From the NCBI RefSeq assembly GCF_900182645.1, contig NZ_FXTA01000008.1, forward strand, positions 1-64,000: a stretch of 64,000 nt of DNA, given 5' to 3'. The stretch comes from Flavobacterium resistens (GTDB lineage Bacteria; Bacteroidota; Bacteroidia; Flavobacteriales; Flavobacteriaceae). Of this stretch, positions 47,336-56,768 are shown piece after piece. Position numbers and translations under genes: made by a program. Under the pieces are notes generated by a model. That model worked only from the letters and a program-made list of their open reading frames with translations. It ran no database searches and had not been told where the DNA came from. How positions within the stretch are numbered: the first letter of the stretch is position 1; the number at the start of each line of letters is the position of its first letter.

Positions 47336-47800
47336 ATGAAAAATCTTGGATTTTTTTTAATACCAATTTTCTTTTATTCCTGTCAACAAAAGGGAATTAG
47401 AAATGATTCAGTTCATACTCGAGATACAATTGTCAGTCAAAAAGAAAGAGAAGAAAACAAACAAATAGATGATACTATTTTTATGAATTTTAAAGATGCC
47501 AAAGGTTTATATTTAGCCGAAGGTCAATTAGATTCAATTCACCCCCGTGTATTTATTAAATTCAAAAATGAAAATCTGGGTGAATTAAACGGAAAAATTA
47601 TTTTGGCAACAGATAATGGAAACATCCGTTTTAACCAAATTATTTTTCCAGATAACTCTTCAGACGGCCCTTTTGGAAAAGACTTGCAAATACAACTCAC
47701 TCAAAAAGGAAATCACATTATTATAGTTGGACATTCACAAATGGCAGATAATCCATATTGGGGTAAATTTAAAGTACAACTTGAGAATTCAAAAGAATAA
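47336..47800 (+). CDS. Small lipoprotein of unknown function
   Basis: This 154-residue protein has a lipoprotein signal (LGFFLIPIFFYSC, lipobox-like YSC). The mature part is hydrophilic with beta-strand character (RVFIKFKNENLGELNGKIIL, HIIIVGHSQMADNP, ending WGKFKVQLENSKE). I do not recognise a family. It is preceded by a 480-base and followed by a 600-base gene-free stretch, so it is probably monocistronic. Confidence 0.65.
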   Translation: MKNLGFFLIPIFFYSCQQKGIRNDSVHTRDTIVSQKEREENKQIDDTIFMNFKDAKGLYLAEGQLDSIHPRVFIKFKNENLGELNGKIILATDNGNIRFNQIIFPDNSSDGPFGKDLQIQLTQKGNHIIIVGHSQMADNPYWGKFKVQLENSKE

Positions 47801-48402
47801 ATATATCCATCAAATTAATTATATACCAATAAGATTTTGATACCTAAATTTTAGTTTTTTTTCTTCAAATTTCAAAAAATAGATAAAACCAAGAGTAATC
47901 CACTATTTTACCTTACGTAAAAATACTTGGTTTATTAAGCTTATTTTTAATTTTTCCTACAATTTTAATTCTCAAAAAAGTTTTTTTATAATTCCAACAC
48001 CACGTAAAGGCTAAAATTATAAGCTTAAAACTATAATCACCACAAAAACAAAACCTTACAAAAAACAAGAAAAACAAAATCAAAATTCTTCCACCATCAT
48101 ATGGTAAAAAACAAAAAACACAAACATTTCATTTACAAGTAATTAGATCAAAAACAACGAAAATTTTAATATTTTAAAAAACAACCACTAAATGGTGATA
48201 AAAAAATAAAACATAAACACCTCATTGTCAGTATTTTTTTAGAAAACATTCCAAGAAAAAGTTATAACTCCAAAAAAAAGTAAGAAAAAAGAAGAAATCA
48301 ATTTATAGAAAATTGATAGCTGGATATTTTTAAAAATATATTTGTAAAGTCGACAACAGCTAAAGATAAAAACAAATATTAACCAATTAAATACACCCAA
48401 TT
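47801..48402. other. G-poor, A/C-rich intergenic region ahead of the Roadblock-like gene
   Basis: Between about 48020 and 48200 the plus strand is dominated by A and C with very few G residues. Small palindromes occur (ACCATCATATGGT near 48100 and TTTTACCTTACGTAAAA near 47915). No ORF is convincing. The promoter of the next gene is at its right end. Confidence 0.45.
48313..48344 (+). promoter_or_regulatory. Bacteroidota-type promoter of the Roadblock-like gene
   Basis: TTG at 48313-48315 and TATATTTG at 48337-48344 match the -33 and -7 elements (TTG and TAnnTTTG) with 21 bases between them. The predicted transcript start near 48351 gives a leader of about 50 bases before the ATG at 48403. 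Confidence 0.6.
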
Positions 48403-48780
48403 ATGTCAGATTTTTTAAAACAATTCGGAGATGATCTAGAAAAAAATGTACCAGGATTTATCGCAGTTTCAATTGCAGAAATTCAAACAGGAATGTCTTA
48501 CTTTTCACTTTCAGTAGTTCCAGAATTTGATCCAGAATTAGCATCTGCTTTTAACCTTGAAGTTGTAAAAGCAAAAATGAACGCTGTAAGTGCTTTAGGA
48601 CTTAAAAATCAGATTGTTTCAGACATCATGATTACGTTAACCTCCCAAATTCATATTATTGATGTTTCTGAGAACAACTTATATATGATCTATCTCGCAG
48701 TTGACTCTACTAAAGCGAACTTAGGGATGACAAAAGCAATTCTTAACAAATACAAAAAAGAGATTGCTTCTAAATTATAA
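48403..48780 (+). CDS. Roadblock/LC7-like domain protein
   Basis: This 125-residue cytoplasmic protein is made up of a single domain with the Roadblock/LC7 alternation of helix and strand: VPGFIAVSIAEIQTGMSYFS, then a helix, SQIHIIDVSENNLYMIYLAV, and a C-terminal helix (KAILNKYKKEI). Roadblock proteins such as MglB regulate small Ras-like GTPases or act as dimeric scaffolds. No MglA-like GTPase is next to it. It has its own promoter and terminator, suggesting independent and possibly strong expression. The fold assignment is by pattern; the partner is unknown. Confidence 0.7.
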   Translation: MSDFLKQFGDDLEKNVPGFIAVSIAEIQTGMSYFSLSVVPEFDPELASAFNLEVVKAKMNAVSALGLKNQIVSDIMITLTSQIHIIDVSENNLYMIYLAVDSTKANLGMTKAILNKYKKEIASKL

Positions 48781-48798
48781 TGATTTGAAATTGTGAAA

Positions 48799-48828
48799 TG
48801 GCCGACTTTTTTTAAAGTTGGCCTTTTT
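48799..48828 (+). terminator. Rho-independent terminator
   Basis: GGCCGACTTT pairs with AAAGTTGGCC (one G-T type mismatch) and is followed by TTTTT, about 20 bases after the stop of the Roadblock-like gene. Confidence 0.85.
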
Positions 48829-48860
48829 AAAATATTAATTAATTTAAAAAGTGAGACGTT

Positions 48861-50141
48861 ATGAAGAATAAATTAATATTGCTTGTATTTTTTACTTTCA
48901 CAATCCTAATTAATGCACAAAATACTAAAGGCATTAGTGGCGATGCCAATTGGTTGAATATGTGGACAAATTTTAATCCTAAAACGACCAATTATAATGA
49001 AGCCTCTATAATACTAAATGGTACTATTAGTGCAAATATGACATTAAAAAAAGAAAATGTTTATGTATTAGTCGGTACTGTTTATGTTGCCCCAAATGTA
49101 ACTTTGACAATTCAGCCTGGTACGCTCATAAGATGTGATACTGATACTTTGACCACATTAGTAATTACAAAAGGCGCCAAAATTATTGCTGAAGGTACTG
49201 AGACCGATCCTATTGTTTTTACTTCAAATAAAAACTCTGGAGACAGAAATGCTGGGGACTGGGGAGGCATAATTCTTTTAGGAGATGCACCAATAAACAA
49301 AACAGGAGGAGTTGGTATTTTAGAATTTGATCTTGACCCACAAAAAGCACAATATGGTGGTGATAATAAAGAATGTGATTCTGGAATTTTAAAATATGTC
49401 AGGATTGAGTTTTCTGGAAAAAGAACACCTGCTAATAAACCTATCAATGGGCTATCATTAGCTGGCGTTGGAAGCAAAACAAAATTAGAATATATTCAGA
49501 TTACTTCATGTGATGACGATTCGTTTCAATTCTATGGAGGATATGTAAATGCCAACAATTTAGTATCTGTGCGATCTGCAGATGATGATTTTGATTTTAC
49601 ACAAGGTGTCCAATGCAATCTCTCTAACAGTATTGCTATTAGAAGTCCGTTCCTGTCCGACAGTTACGGATCTCGTTGTTTTGAGATGGAAACAGTTGAC
49701 ACCAGAAAAGGAGAAGTTTTAGACAGCAAAAAAGAAATGACCCGAGTAAATGCAACAAATATCACAATGATGCACACAGAAGATATTGGCACTGAAACTG
49801 AAGGACTTAAACACGAAGCAATATTAATCAGAGAAAATACTTTTTTAACATTGACCAATTCTGTAATATCAGGATTTAGCCACCTCATTATATTTTCAGA
49901 TACTGTGACAATTTCCGATGAATTCTTAGGAAAAATAATTTTAAAAGATCTGCTTATTAATGATACCAAGATTATTGGAACAACGCAAAATACTGCTACC
50001 AATGCCTTCATTAGTAATTGGTATCAAGGAAAAGAATTCGGAATCGATTTTATAAAACTCAAAAACGATGAATTATTTGCCAGTTCATCCATGAGAAAAA
50101 AGCCTGATTTTAGAATTAAAAGCCAAAACTTAACTAATTAA
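48861..50141 (+). CDS. Secreted right-handed beta-helix-like protein
   Basis: This 426-residue exported protein has the signal peptide ILLVFFTFTILINAQ. The mature chain shows repeated short strands typical of a parallel beta-helix: VYVLVGTVYVAPNVTLTIQP, ILKYVRIEFSGKR, KLEYIQITSCDDDSFQFYGG, and ITMMHTEDIGTETEGLKHEA. Similar proteins are abundant in Bacteroidota, where they are often left as hypothetical. Aspartate clusters (SADDDFDF, CDDDSF) suggest calcium binding. No T9SS sorting domain is seen at the C-terminus. It lies between two terminators and is monocistronic. Confidence 0.75.
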   Translation: MKNKLILLVFFTFTILINAQNTKGISGDANWLNMWTNFNPKTTNYNEASIILNGTISANMTLKKENVYVLVGTVYVAPNVTLTIQPGTLIRCDTDTLTTLVITKGAKIIAEGTETDPIVFTSNKNSGDRNAGDWGGIILLGDAPINKTGGVGILEFDLDPQKAQYGGDNKECDSGILKYVRIEFSGKRTPANKPINGLSLAGVGSKTKLEYIQITSCDDDSFQFYGGYVNANNLVSVRSADDDFDFTQGVQCNLSNSIAIRSPFLSDSYGSRCFEMETVDTRKGEVLDSKKEMTRVNATNITMMHTEDIGTETEGLKHEAILIRENTFLTLTNSVISGFSHLIIFSDTVTISDEFLGKIILKDLLINDTKIIGTTQNTATNAFISNWYQGKEFGIDFIKLKNDELFASSSMRKKPDFRIKSQNLTN

Positions 50142-50150
50142 AATCAATAA

Positions 50151-50184
50151 AAAAGCCAGTAATCTAAACGATTACTGGCTTTTT
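50151..50184. terminator. Rho-independent terminator
   Basis: AAAAGCCAGTAATC pairs with GATTACTGGCTTTT around a short loop and is followed by Ts, ten bases after the stop of the beta-helix-like gene. Confidence 0.88.
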
Positions 50185-50309
50185 TATATCATTTCACTTT
50201 CTCTTTACATATTTATAAAACTACTATTTGGAATTTGATTTATAAATAACTAAGCTTCAAAATCCCTTGTTTTCAACCTATATAAAGAATTATAATTTAA
50301 AAGTCATCC

Positions 50310-51386
50310 TTAGCGAATATTTTTTGCTCTTTTTGCCGAATCAGCGATATAAGAAAGCAACCATGCCATTTGTCCCTGTTTCGTAAAATAGATTTTTTTA
50401 GATTTGACATCTGGAATTTTCTCTAATACAGTCAGCAATATTGAATTTGCTGCAATTAAGTATTTTTGAGAATACGTTTTTAATACTTTCTCAACATCCT
50501 TATTTTGCGAAGCTAATGCTTCAAATTTTGCGTAATCTGTTTTTATCATATTGTTGTAATCTGCAACTTCCTTAATTTCAAACGGACTAAAATTTTCTGT
50601 TGCTCCTTTTCCCTTATACAGCGTATAGAATGCCCAAACTGCGCCTCCGGACATGTATACATTTTTTTTGTTATTGATTTTAGGACTTTGCTGATATAAA
50701 TGATCTGTCTGTTCTTTTAATTCAGGCAACGCATTAACTAGTAGCTCATTAAATTCATCAACCGAATTGGTTTTGGCATTTTTATTTATTTTCTCCGTAA
50801 AAGTTACTGTGCCTAAATCTAAAGTTACAGGATAAAACACTAAAATATCATCCTCATTAAATTCTTCTACATATCCGCCCTTAGTATTCCCTCCTCCAAT
50901 ATCCAGAATTAAAGAATCCGAATACTCTTTTGGCGGAATGCATCCTTTTAGCAATAATTTTGCTTCCGTATCAGAAGTAATTATGGCTACATTAATATTT
51001 GTAAAAACATATAGTTTTTGAAGCAATACGTCTACATTTTTGGCCATTCCTACACCAGAAGATACAACTATAAATATGTTTTTTTCCTCAATTTTGAATT
51101 CCTTTAGTAGTTTGGTGTAATTTTTCACTGTCACATTAAAGGCCGTTTCAATATCATTTTCTGCTAATTTTCCGTCTATGGAAATCCCTTTCGCGATAGC
51201 AATATTTTCTGTCCAAAAATCAACTACTTCGTACTTTCCTTTTTTAATGTTTTGGACATTTATTACCGACATTTTTATTCCCTTGCTTCCTATTTCAATT
51301 CCTGCATAAAGTTCTTGAGAAATCAAGTTCGAAGGAATCAAAAAAATAAAAATAATTATGGCTATGAATGCAATATTTTTTTTCAT
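50310..51386 (-). CDS. Ppx/GppA-like ASKHA phosphatase domain protein with signal peptide
   Basis: This 358-residue protein has actin-like ATPase-fold motifs of the exopolyphosphatase / guanosine pentaphosphatase type. The phosphate-1 loop is YAGIEIGSKGIKMSVI (about residues 27-42). IFIVVSSGVGMA follows, then the Ppx-like acidic segment TSDTEAKLLLKG (about 137-148). The phosphate-2 loop is SLILDIGGGNTKGGY (about 158-172), and an adenosine-like motif reads VYMSGGAVWAF (about 244-254). Unlike normal Ppx/GppA it begins with a clear hydrophobic signal (IAFIAIIIFIFLIPSNLISQ), so the domain is predicted outside the cytoplasm. It is transcribed after the MFS gene with a 91-base gap. Activity on polyphosphate is possible but unproven. 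Confidence 0.75.
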   Translation of the reverse strand: MKKNIAFIAIIIFIFLIPSNLISQELYAGIEIGSKGIKMSVINVQNIKKGKYEVVDFWTENIAIAKGISIDGKLAENDIETAFNVTVKNYTKLLKEFKIEEKNIFIVVSSGVGMAKNVDVLLQKLYVFTNINVAIITSDTEAKLLLKGCIPPKEYSDSLILDIGGGNTKGGYVEEFNEDDILVFYPVTLDLGTVTFTEKINKNAKTNSVDEFNELLVNALPELKEQTDHLYQQSPKINNKKNVYMSGGAVWAFYTLYKGKGATENFSPFEIKEVADYNNMIKTDYAKFEALASQNKDVEKVLKTYSQKYLIAANSILLTVLEKIPDVKSKKIYFTKQGQMAWLLSYIADSAKRAKNIR

Positions 51387-51477
51387 CTTAATTGAGTGTT
51401 TTTTAATAATAGGAGAAGCTCATTTTTATTCAAACATTGAAAAGGAAATAATAGGTTCATTTTCAAATCAAAGCCAG

Positions 51478-52749
51478 TTATAGCTTCTTGTTTTTATCAA
51501 CAAAAATGGATTGCACTATTTTTATTTTAGTTTCTATTGTTTCTTTTTCAACCGTTTTTACCAGCCAATAACAAAGCGAAATAGCAAATAAACCGATTAA
51601 ACTCATAAAAATGAAATCTGCTCTGTAGCTTGCGTAGGCTACAATTTCCATACCTGTCTTAGCGCTTAAAATATGAGCAAGACTAAAACTCATTGTAAAA
51701 ACAGACATATACCTGCCCTCTTGATTATTGTGTGATCTCGTCATAGCAAATGAATTTGCAAAAGGAAAAGTCAACATTACCCCAAGTGTCATAAAAAACA
51801 TCATTACATACAATATTCCGTACCATTTGTCATTCGTTAATAAAAGAATATAGCTAAGAACCATAAAACCCAAACCTACCATGATGACATTCAACTTATT
51901 AATTCTGTTTCTTTCTACATAATTAACAATCGGCAATTCAAACAATAATGTCAATATTCCGCTAAAACTTAAAATCAAACCGCTGTTTACTTCTGATAAA
52001 TTAAATTGTTCTCTGTGATACAGGGTCAATGTAGTAAATACCTGAAAATACATAATTCCTGTTATCAGCGAAATGAACATATGCGTTAAAAAAGCTCTAT
52101 CTTTTAATATCGCATATTTGTCTACTCCAATATTGTTTTTTTTGAGTTTAAAAGGCAGTTTTCTTTCTTTAACTAAAAGAACAAAAACTAAAACCGCAAG
52201 TATACAAGTAGCCGAATCTACATAAAACAGATATTTATAACCTATCAACATAATTATAACACCGCCTAAAGGAGGACCAAATAAAAAGCCCAAACTTGTT
52301 GCTGATCTTACCAAAGCCAATGCTCTGGTTTTATTTTCTTTACGAGTATATGTATTTAAGGACACCAGCATTGCAGGCCTGAACATATCTGCTATAGTTG
52401 TTAAAAGTAGAATTGAAAAACAAAATCCTTCAAATGAAGTTATATACTGCAACATAAAAAAGATGATACCGCTTCCAAAAAGGCTGCCTATCATTACTTT
52501 ATAAAATCCGATTTTATCAGACAAAACGCCGCTTAGCCAGGTTCCAATAAAAGAACCCACACCAAAACAAACCATAACCCATCCGATCTGATTATATTCA
52601 AAATGCAGATTCTCTCGCATATATTTTGAGAGAAACGGAATTACCATTGTTCCGGTTCTGTTTATAAAGGTTATTAATGTCAAAATCCAAATTTCCTTTG
52701 GAAAACCACTATAATTTTCGATGTATTTTTTTCTTAAGTCGCTGATCAT
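51478..52749 (-). CDS. Major facilitator superfamily transporter
   Basis: This 423-residue inner-membrane protein has about 12 predicted helices. The family loop motif between helices 2 and 3 reads GTWLSGVLSDKIGFYKVM (about residues 69-86). The N-terminal half contains LALVRSATSLGFLFGPPLGG, typical of drug-efflux-type MFS proteins (motif C-like GPPLGG). The substrate is not predictable. It is probably co-transcribed with the secreted Ppx-like gene downstream. The start is the ATG at 52749. Confidence 0.9.
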   Translation of the reverse strand: MISDLRKKYIENYSGFPKEIWILTLITFINRTGTMVIPFLSKYMRENLHFEYNQIGWVMVCFGVGSFIGTWLSGVLSDKIGFYKVMIGSLFGSGIIFFMLQYITSFEGFCFSILLLTTIADMFRPAMLVSLNTYTRKENKTRALALVRSATSLGFLFGPPLGGVIIMLIGYKYLFYVDSATCILAVLVFVLLVKERKLPFKLKKNNIGVDKYAILKDRAFLTHMFISLITGIMYFQVFTTLTLYHREQFNLSEVNSGLILSFSGILTLLFELPIVNYVERNRINKLNVIMVGLGFMVLSYILLLTNDKWYGILYVMMFFMTLGVMLTFPFANSFAMTRSHNNQEGRYMSVFTMSFSLAHILSAKTGMEIVAYASYRADFIFMSLIGLFAISLCYWLVKTVEKETIETKIKIVQSIFVDKNKKL

Positions 52750-53021
52750 TTCTTTATTTTTTTTGATGATTTTTTATTTTTTTTGATACCACTTTTAAAT
52801 AAATCCAAAGAGAAACTTTGTAAATCACTAATCAAGATTTATATTTTTTTGTCTTTAGACAGAAAAATATAAACCGCAATTACTGCAAACGAGTATACCT
52901 TGCATTTTGACAAATTGCCGTTCTTTCTTTTAAATAGTGGATTTATGATTTTATAGATTTATGTTGTTTTTAGGGTATATATATTTTCAATGAAAATATA
53001 TCTCAACATATTTCTATACTC

Positions 53022-54008
53022 TTAATTGGATGAATCTTTATTGAAAATAATGGTATTTACCACCACTTCTTTCATCCATTTAATAGTTTCAATTACCCCA
53101 GTTTCCTTACAAATCATGTTGCAGCTTTGATGTCCCCAAGCCAAATTATACGGTGAATGATTGAATTCTCCCGTTTTCAACTGATTAATGTAAAAAAGGT
53201 TGATCTGACTAACTTCCTTATCGATATCTGATGATTTCTCAGCAGATTCAAAGAAATTGATCATAAAAGCCCCTGCACTTAATTTTTTTAAGCAAAGAGG
53301 GCAAATAGTGTTTTTCACATTATCAATAATTCGCGTCTTGTAAAGTCGGTCGGTATTAGATAGTTTTTGATTATTACAGGCTGTAATTATAGCTGCCCTT
53401 CGATTTTCGATATCACTTTCCGTCATGCCAGCGTTGAGCGCCACTTCATCGGAATCGTAGCAGAGCCAGAATAAATATTCTAATTGCAAATGACAGGATT
53501 TGATTGTTGAAAGTGGAGCATATTCTGCAACTCTAATTCCGGCACCTTTGCAGTTACTGGTATTAAAACCGAGAATAATTTTCTCCTCGCCTTTTATTCC
53601 TGATGATACTATTCTTGCTACAAAATGACCATCAATAGGAACTGCCCTTTTCTCAGCTACAGAGAGCTTATTTTTATAAGGATTAAAATTATTCCATTGA
53701 GATCTTGTCTCATAAAATAAAATAGTATTAACACCAAGTTTTAGTTTCTTGGCTTTCATTGTAATTAATGCATCCGGATTTGAGTAGTAATCTTCAGGAC
53801 TCATAACCACAATAAATCCGCTTTCAAATTTTTGAGAAGTTAAAACGGAAATGTCGAATAAATCAATTGATTCAAAAGGAATCAAAACAGTGCCATTTCT
53901 ATTGGCTCTATTTTGAAAAATCACATCATCATTCGCGCTTCTTGTTTGTCCGGTTTTGTAAATTTTACTTTGCAGTAAAGGAGGTAGTTTGGGTAGTCTT
54001 TTTGCCAT
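53022..54008 (-). CDS. HNH-type nuclease-like protein, possible restriction endonuclease
   Basis: This 328-residue protein has no signal peptide. The C-terminal part has a zinc-finger-supported HNH-like motif: CPLCLKKL (about residues 237-244), and some 50 residues later FNHSPYNLAWGHQSCN followed by ICKETG (about 282-306), the NLxxxHxxCN...G pattern of beta-beta-alpha metal nucleases. The N-terminal part (LPKLPPLLQSKIYKTGQTR, FQNRANRNGTVLIPFESID) recalls BstXI-type restriction enzymes to me, but I cannot confirm this. No methyltransferase or specificity subunit is adjacent, which would be needed for a protective restriction system. It is flanked by AT-rich gene-free DNA and may be acquired. 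Confidence 0.5.
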   Translation of the reverse strand: MAKRLPKLPPLLQSKIYKTGQTRSANDDVIFQNRANRNGTVLIPFESIDLFDISVLTSQKFESGFIVVMSPEDYYSNPDALITMKAKKLKLGVNTILFYETRSQWNNFNPYKNKLSVAEKRAVPIDGHFVARIVSSGIKGEEKIILGFNTSNCKGAGIRVAEYAPLSTIKSCHLQLEYLFWLCYDSDEVALNAGMTESDIENRRAAIITACNNQKLSNTDRLYKTRIIDNVKNTICPLCLKKLSAGAFMINFFESAEKSSDIDKEVSQINLFYINQLKTGEFNHSPYNLAWGHQSCNMICKETGVIETIKWMKEVVVNTIIFNKDSSN

Positions 54009-54764
54009 AGGTTAAGTTAGTTGTGTGTTAGTTTTATTTTAGATTTGGCAGCATTATCTTCTTTACATTCTTTAATTTAACTTTAAAAATTCATAGTAAA
54101 ATGTCGAGCTTTTTTTTGATTAACTTTTAGGTATTATTTTTTCATTCAGGGTTCTTTTTAAATATTTGACAATATATTTTTGTAATTTTATAAAAAACTA
54201 AATATCAATAATTTAACATAAAGTTATTTTTTAAAAAGTAATAAATTTCAAGCAAACACTTAAAACTTAATCTTTTTTTCAAACTTAAACATTTGTTAAA
54301 TATAAACAAATCTATTTTATTCGCGTCTGAAAATAAATGGACTATTTTATTATTATGATGGACAATCTTACTATTATCTCATTTGCTTATTTTAAGAAAA
54401 TACTTTTATATACCTATAAAATTACTAGGAAGAGTTTAAGAAATTACCGTAATGGATTATCTTATTATTACGTTATTAAAGGAAAAAATAACCTAATATT
54501 TTTCATACAAAAAATTATTACTTAAAATGTTAAAATATAAAAGCCTTTTAAATTCTTAAATCAATCATCAAAAACACAATGTAAGAACTTAACTTACAAC
54601 ACTATAAAACCTAAACTAGATTAAAAACATTTACGCCTTAAGAAATAACTAAGACGATTAAAATTATAATTTACAGCTCATTCAAAAATCATTTTAAAAT
54701 TAAAACAGAAGAAAATAAAATCGTATTTTAGCAATAAATGCTTTTTTGTTCATATTAAATTATC
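54009..54764. other. Very AT-rich gene-free region
   Basis: About 750 bases contain only a 62-codon plus frame (54337-54525) rich in Ile, Lys, Tyr and Asn, as expected from AT-rich noncoding DNA. I see no motif in it. The promoter of the AraC gene at 54765 should lie at the right end. Confidence 0.45.
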
Positions 54765-55667
54765 ATGGAAAGTTTTAAACAACACGATGAATTTCGGACG
54801 GAAAAATTAATATCGTTGCCCAATAATGTTTGGCAAAAAGCAATCGAAGAAAATCCTGTATTAGGTAATTTGTATATTACTCATATTGGATATTTCCCTA
54901 ACGCAACTTATTATTACAGGGAGCGAAAAAAAGGATGCACAGATAATATTCTAATTTACTGTGTACGTGGAAAAGGATGGCATATTGTAAATGGCATTCG
55001 TTTTGAAATTCGGCCAAATCAATTTTTTATAATTCCCGCAACAAATCAACATATAATTTATGGAGCCGATGAAGATGATCCCTGGACAATATATTGGGTT
55101 CATTTTAGCAGTCGTAAAATAGACATTTTTAATAAAAGCTTCAATATTGGCTTATTCGACGGTCCCCGACAAATCGCTTATAATGAAAAAGGAATAGAAT
55201 TATGGAATATTATGTACCATAGCCTTGAAATGGGTTATGGAAAAGAAAATATTACCAAGGCAAATTTATGCTTATATCATTTTCTTTCTTCTTTTTTATA
55301 TCCTGATGTCAACGTCAATGAAAAAAAACAGGACGAAAAAGACTCGATAAGCAACACTATTACCTACATGAGAAATAATCTAGGCGGAAAAATCACTTTA
55401 GAAGATTTGGCTTTAATAAACAATTTATCGCCTTCACATTTCTCACTGCTTTTCAAAAAAAGCACCGGAATGGCACCGTTGGATTATTTTATTCACTTGA
55501 AATTACAACAAGCCTGTTTGTTACTAATAACCTCCGAAGTTAAAGTAAAAATTATTGCTGCTGATTTGGGATATGATGATCCGTATTATTTTTCTCGTCT
55601 ATTTAAAAAGCATATGAAAATATCTCCATTGCAATATCGTTTTTCTCCTCAATCAAAGTCGTCATAA
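54765..55667 (+). CDS. AraC-family transcriptional regulator with cupin ligand-binding domain
   Basis: This 300-residue regulator has an N-terminal AraC-type cupin (about residues 35-120; DNILIYCVRGKGWHIVNGIR, NQFFIIPATNQHIIYGADED, WTIYWVHFSS), the layout of sugar-responsive AraC/XylS members. The C-terminal DNA-binding domain (about 195-295) has two helix-turn-helix motifs (ITLEDLALINNLSPSHFSLL, VKIIAADLGYDDPYYFSRLF). It probably binds a carbohydrate and activates utilisation genes, but none are adjacent, so the target is unknown. It ends at a strong shared terminator. Confidence 0.9.
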   Translation: MESFKQHDEFRTEKLISLPNNVWQKAIEENPVLGNLYITHIGYFPNATYYYRERKKGCTDNILIYCVRGKGWHIVNGIRFEIRPNQFFIIPATNQHIIYGADEDDPWTIYWVHFSSRKIDIFNKSFNIGLFDGPRQIAYNEKGIELWNIMYHSLEMGYGKENITKANLCLYHFLSSFLYPDVNVNEKKQDEKDSISNTITYMRNNLGGKITLEDLALINNLSPSHFSLLFKKSTGMAPLDYFIHLKLQQACLLLITSEVKVKIIAADLGYDDPYYFSRLFKKHMKISPLQYRFSPQSKSS

Positions 55668-55684
55668 AATTTTATAGAGATTTT

Positions 55685-55726
55685 AAAATGCCCCAAAATA
55701 GTATCTAACTTTTTGGGGCATTTTAA
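55685..55726. terminator. Bidirectional rho-independent terminator
   Basis: AAAATGCCCCAAAA pairs with TTTTGGGGCATTTT around a loop, between the converging AraC and LLM oxidoreductase genes. Confidence 0.88.
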
Positions 55727-55745
55727 TAATTATATATTTTAAAAA

Positions 55746-56768
55746 CTATCGCCAGCCCATCTCTGGAGCAATATATTTTAATATCGAAGAGAGTATATGC
55801 ACATTATAGTCAACACCCAATGTATTTGGAATTGTTAAAAGCAATGTATCAGCTTCCTGAATAGCCTCATCTTGTTTTAACTCTTCAATAAGTTTATCCG
55901 GTTCAGCTGCATAACTCTTTCCGAAAATGGCTCGTTTATCACTTTCAATATTTCCAAAACTATCAGAGCCTTTTCCTTGATCGCCAAAGTAATACTTGTC
56001 CTGATCTGTGACAAGTGCAAAAATGGAACGGCTGACAGAAACTCTCGCCTCGCGATCATGTCCAGCTTTTTTCCAGGCTTCTTTATAGAGTCTGATTTGT
56101 TCTGCCTGTTGGATATGAAAAGGCTTCCCGTTTTCATCATATTTAAGCGTAGAACTTTGCAGATGCATTCCGTTTTCAGCTGCCCAGACAGCAGTAGCAT
56201 TAGATGCTGCTCCCCACCAAATTCTTTCTCGTAATCCTTCAGAATACGGTTCCAGGCGCAACAAACCAGGCGGATTTGGAAACATCGGATACGGATTTGG
56301 CTCTGCAAATCCCTCACCATTTAGTTTCTCTAAAAATTCTAAAGCTTTTTTGCGTCCCATATCGGCATCTGTTTCACCTTGTTCGGGTTCATATCCGAAA
56401 GAGCGCCAACCATCAATAACCTGTTCTGGTGATCCTCTGCTTATTCCTAATTGTAAACGTCCCTCTGAAATTAAATCAGCAGCACTGGCATCTTCAACCA
56501 TATATAATGGGTTCTCATATCGCATATCGATAACTCCTGTCCCAATCTCAATTTTGCTTGTTTTAGCACCGATGGCAGAAAGTAAAGGAAATGGTGAAGC
56601 CAACTGTCGTGCAAAATGATGCACACGGAAATAAGCGCCATCCAAACCAATTTCTTCTGCCGCAACGGCTAAATCAATGGATTGAAGCAATGTATCGCTT
56701 GCTGTACGAGCTTTATAAGAAGGATGATTTGCCCAATGCCCAAAAGATAAAAATCCAATTTTCTTCAT
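55746..56768 (-). CDS. LLM-class flavin-dependent oxidoreductase (luciferase-like)
   Basis: This 340-residue TIM-barrel flavoprotein of the bacterial luciferase-like family would oxygenate or oxidise a small substrate with reduced FMN. Family features are FLSFGHWANHP at the start, AAEEIGLDGAYFRVHHFARQ, the KIEIGTGVIDMRYENPLYMV strand, and the GRLQLGISRGSPEQV signature (about residues 110-124). The start is the ATG at 56768, which gives the standard N-terminus; the frame runs 14 codons further upstream with no family sequence. The substrate is unknown. The gene is divergent from the catalase gene, so a link to oxidative stress is possible but weak. Confidence 0.88.
   Translation of the reverse strand: MKKIGFLSFGHWANHPSYKARTASDTLLQSIDLAVAAEEIGLDGAYFRVHHFARQLASPFPLLSAIGAKTSKIEIGTGVIDMRYENPLYMVEDASAADLISEGRLQLGISRGSPEQVIDGWRSFGYEPEQGETDADMGRKKALEFLEKLNGEGFAEPNPYPMFPNPPGLLRLEPYSEGLRERIWWGAASNATAVWAAENGMHLQSSTLKYDENGKPFHIQQAEQIRLYKEAWKKAGHDREARVSVSRSIFALVTDQDKYYFGDQGKGSDSFGNIESDKRAIFGKSYAAEPDKLIEELKQDEAIQEADTLLLTIPNTLGVDYNVHILSSILKYIAPEMGWR

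Noticed and set aside
54337..54525. 62-codon plus frame as a membrane peptide
   Set aside because: Hydrophobic residues arise from AT-rich codons; no conserved pattern or clear promoter.
55877..56665. Overlapping frames on both strands of the LLM oxidoreductase gene
   Set aside because: They are shadows of a well-conserved enzyme frame.
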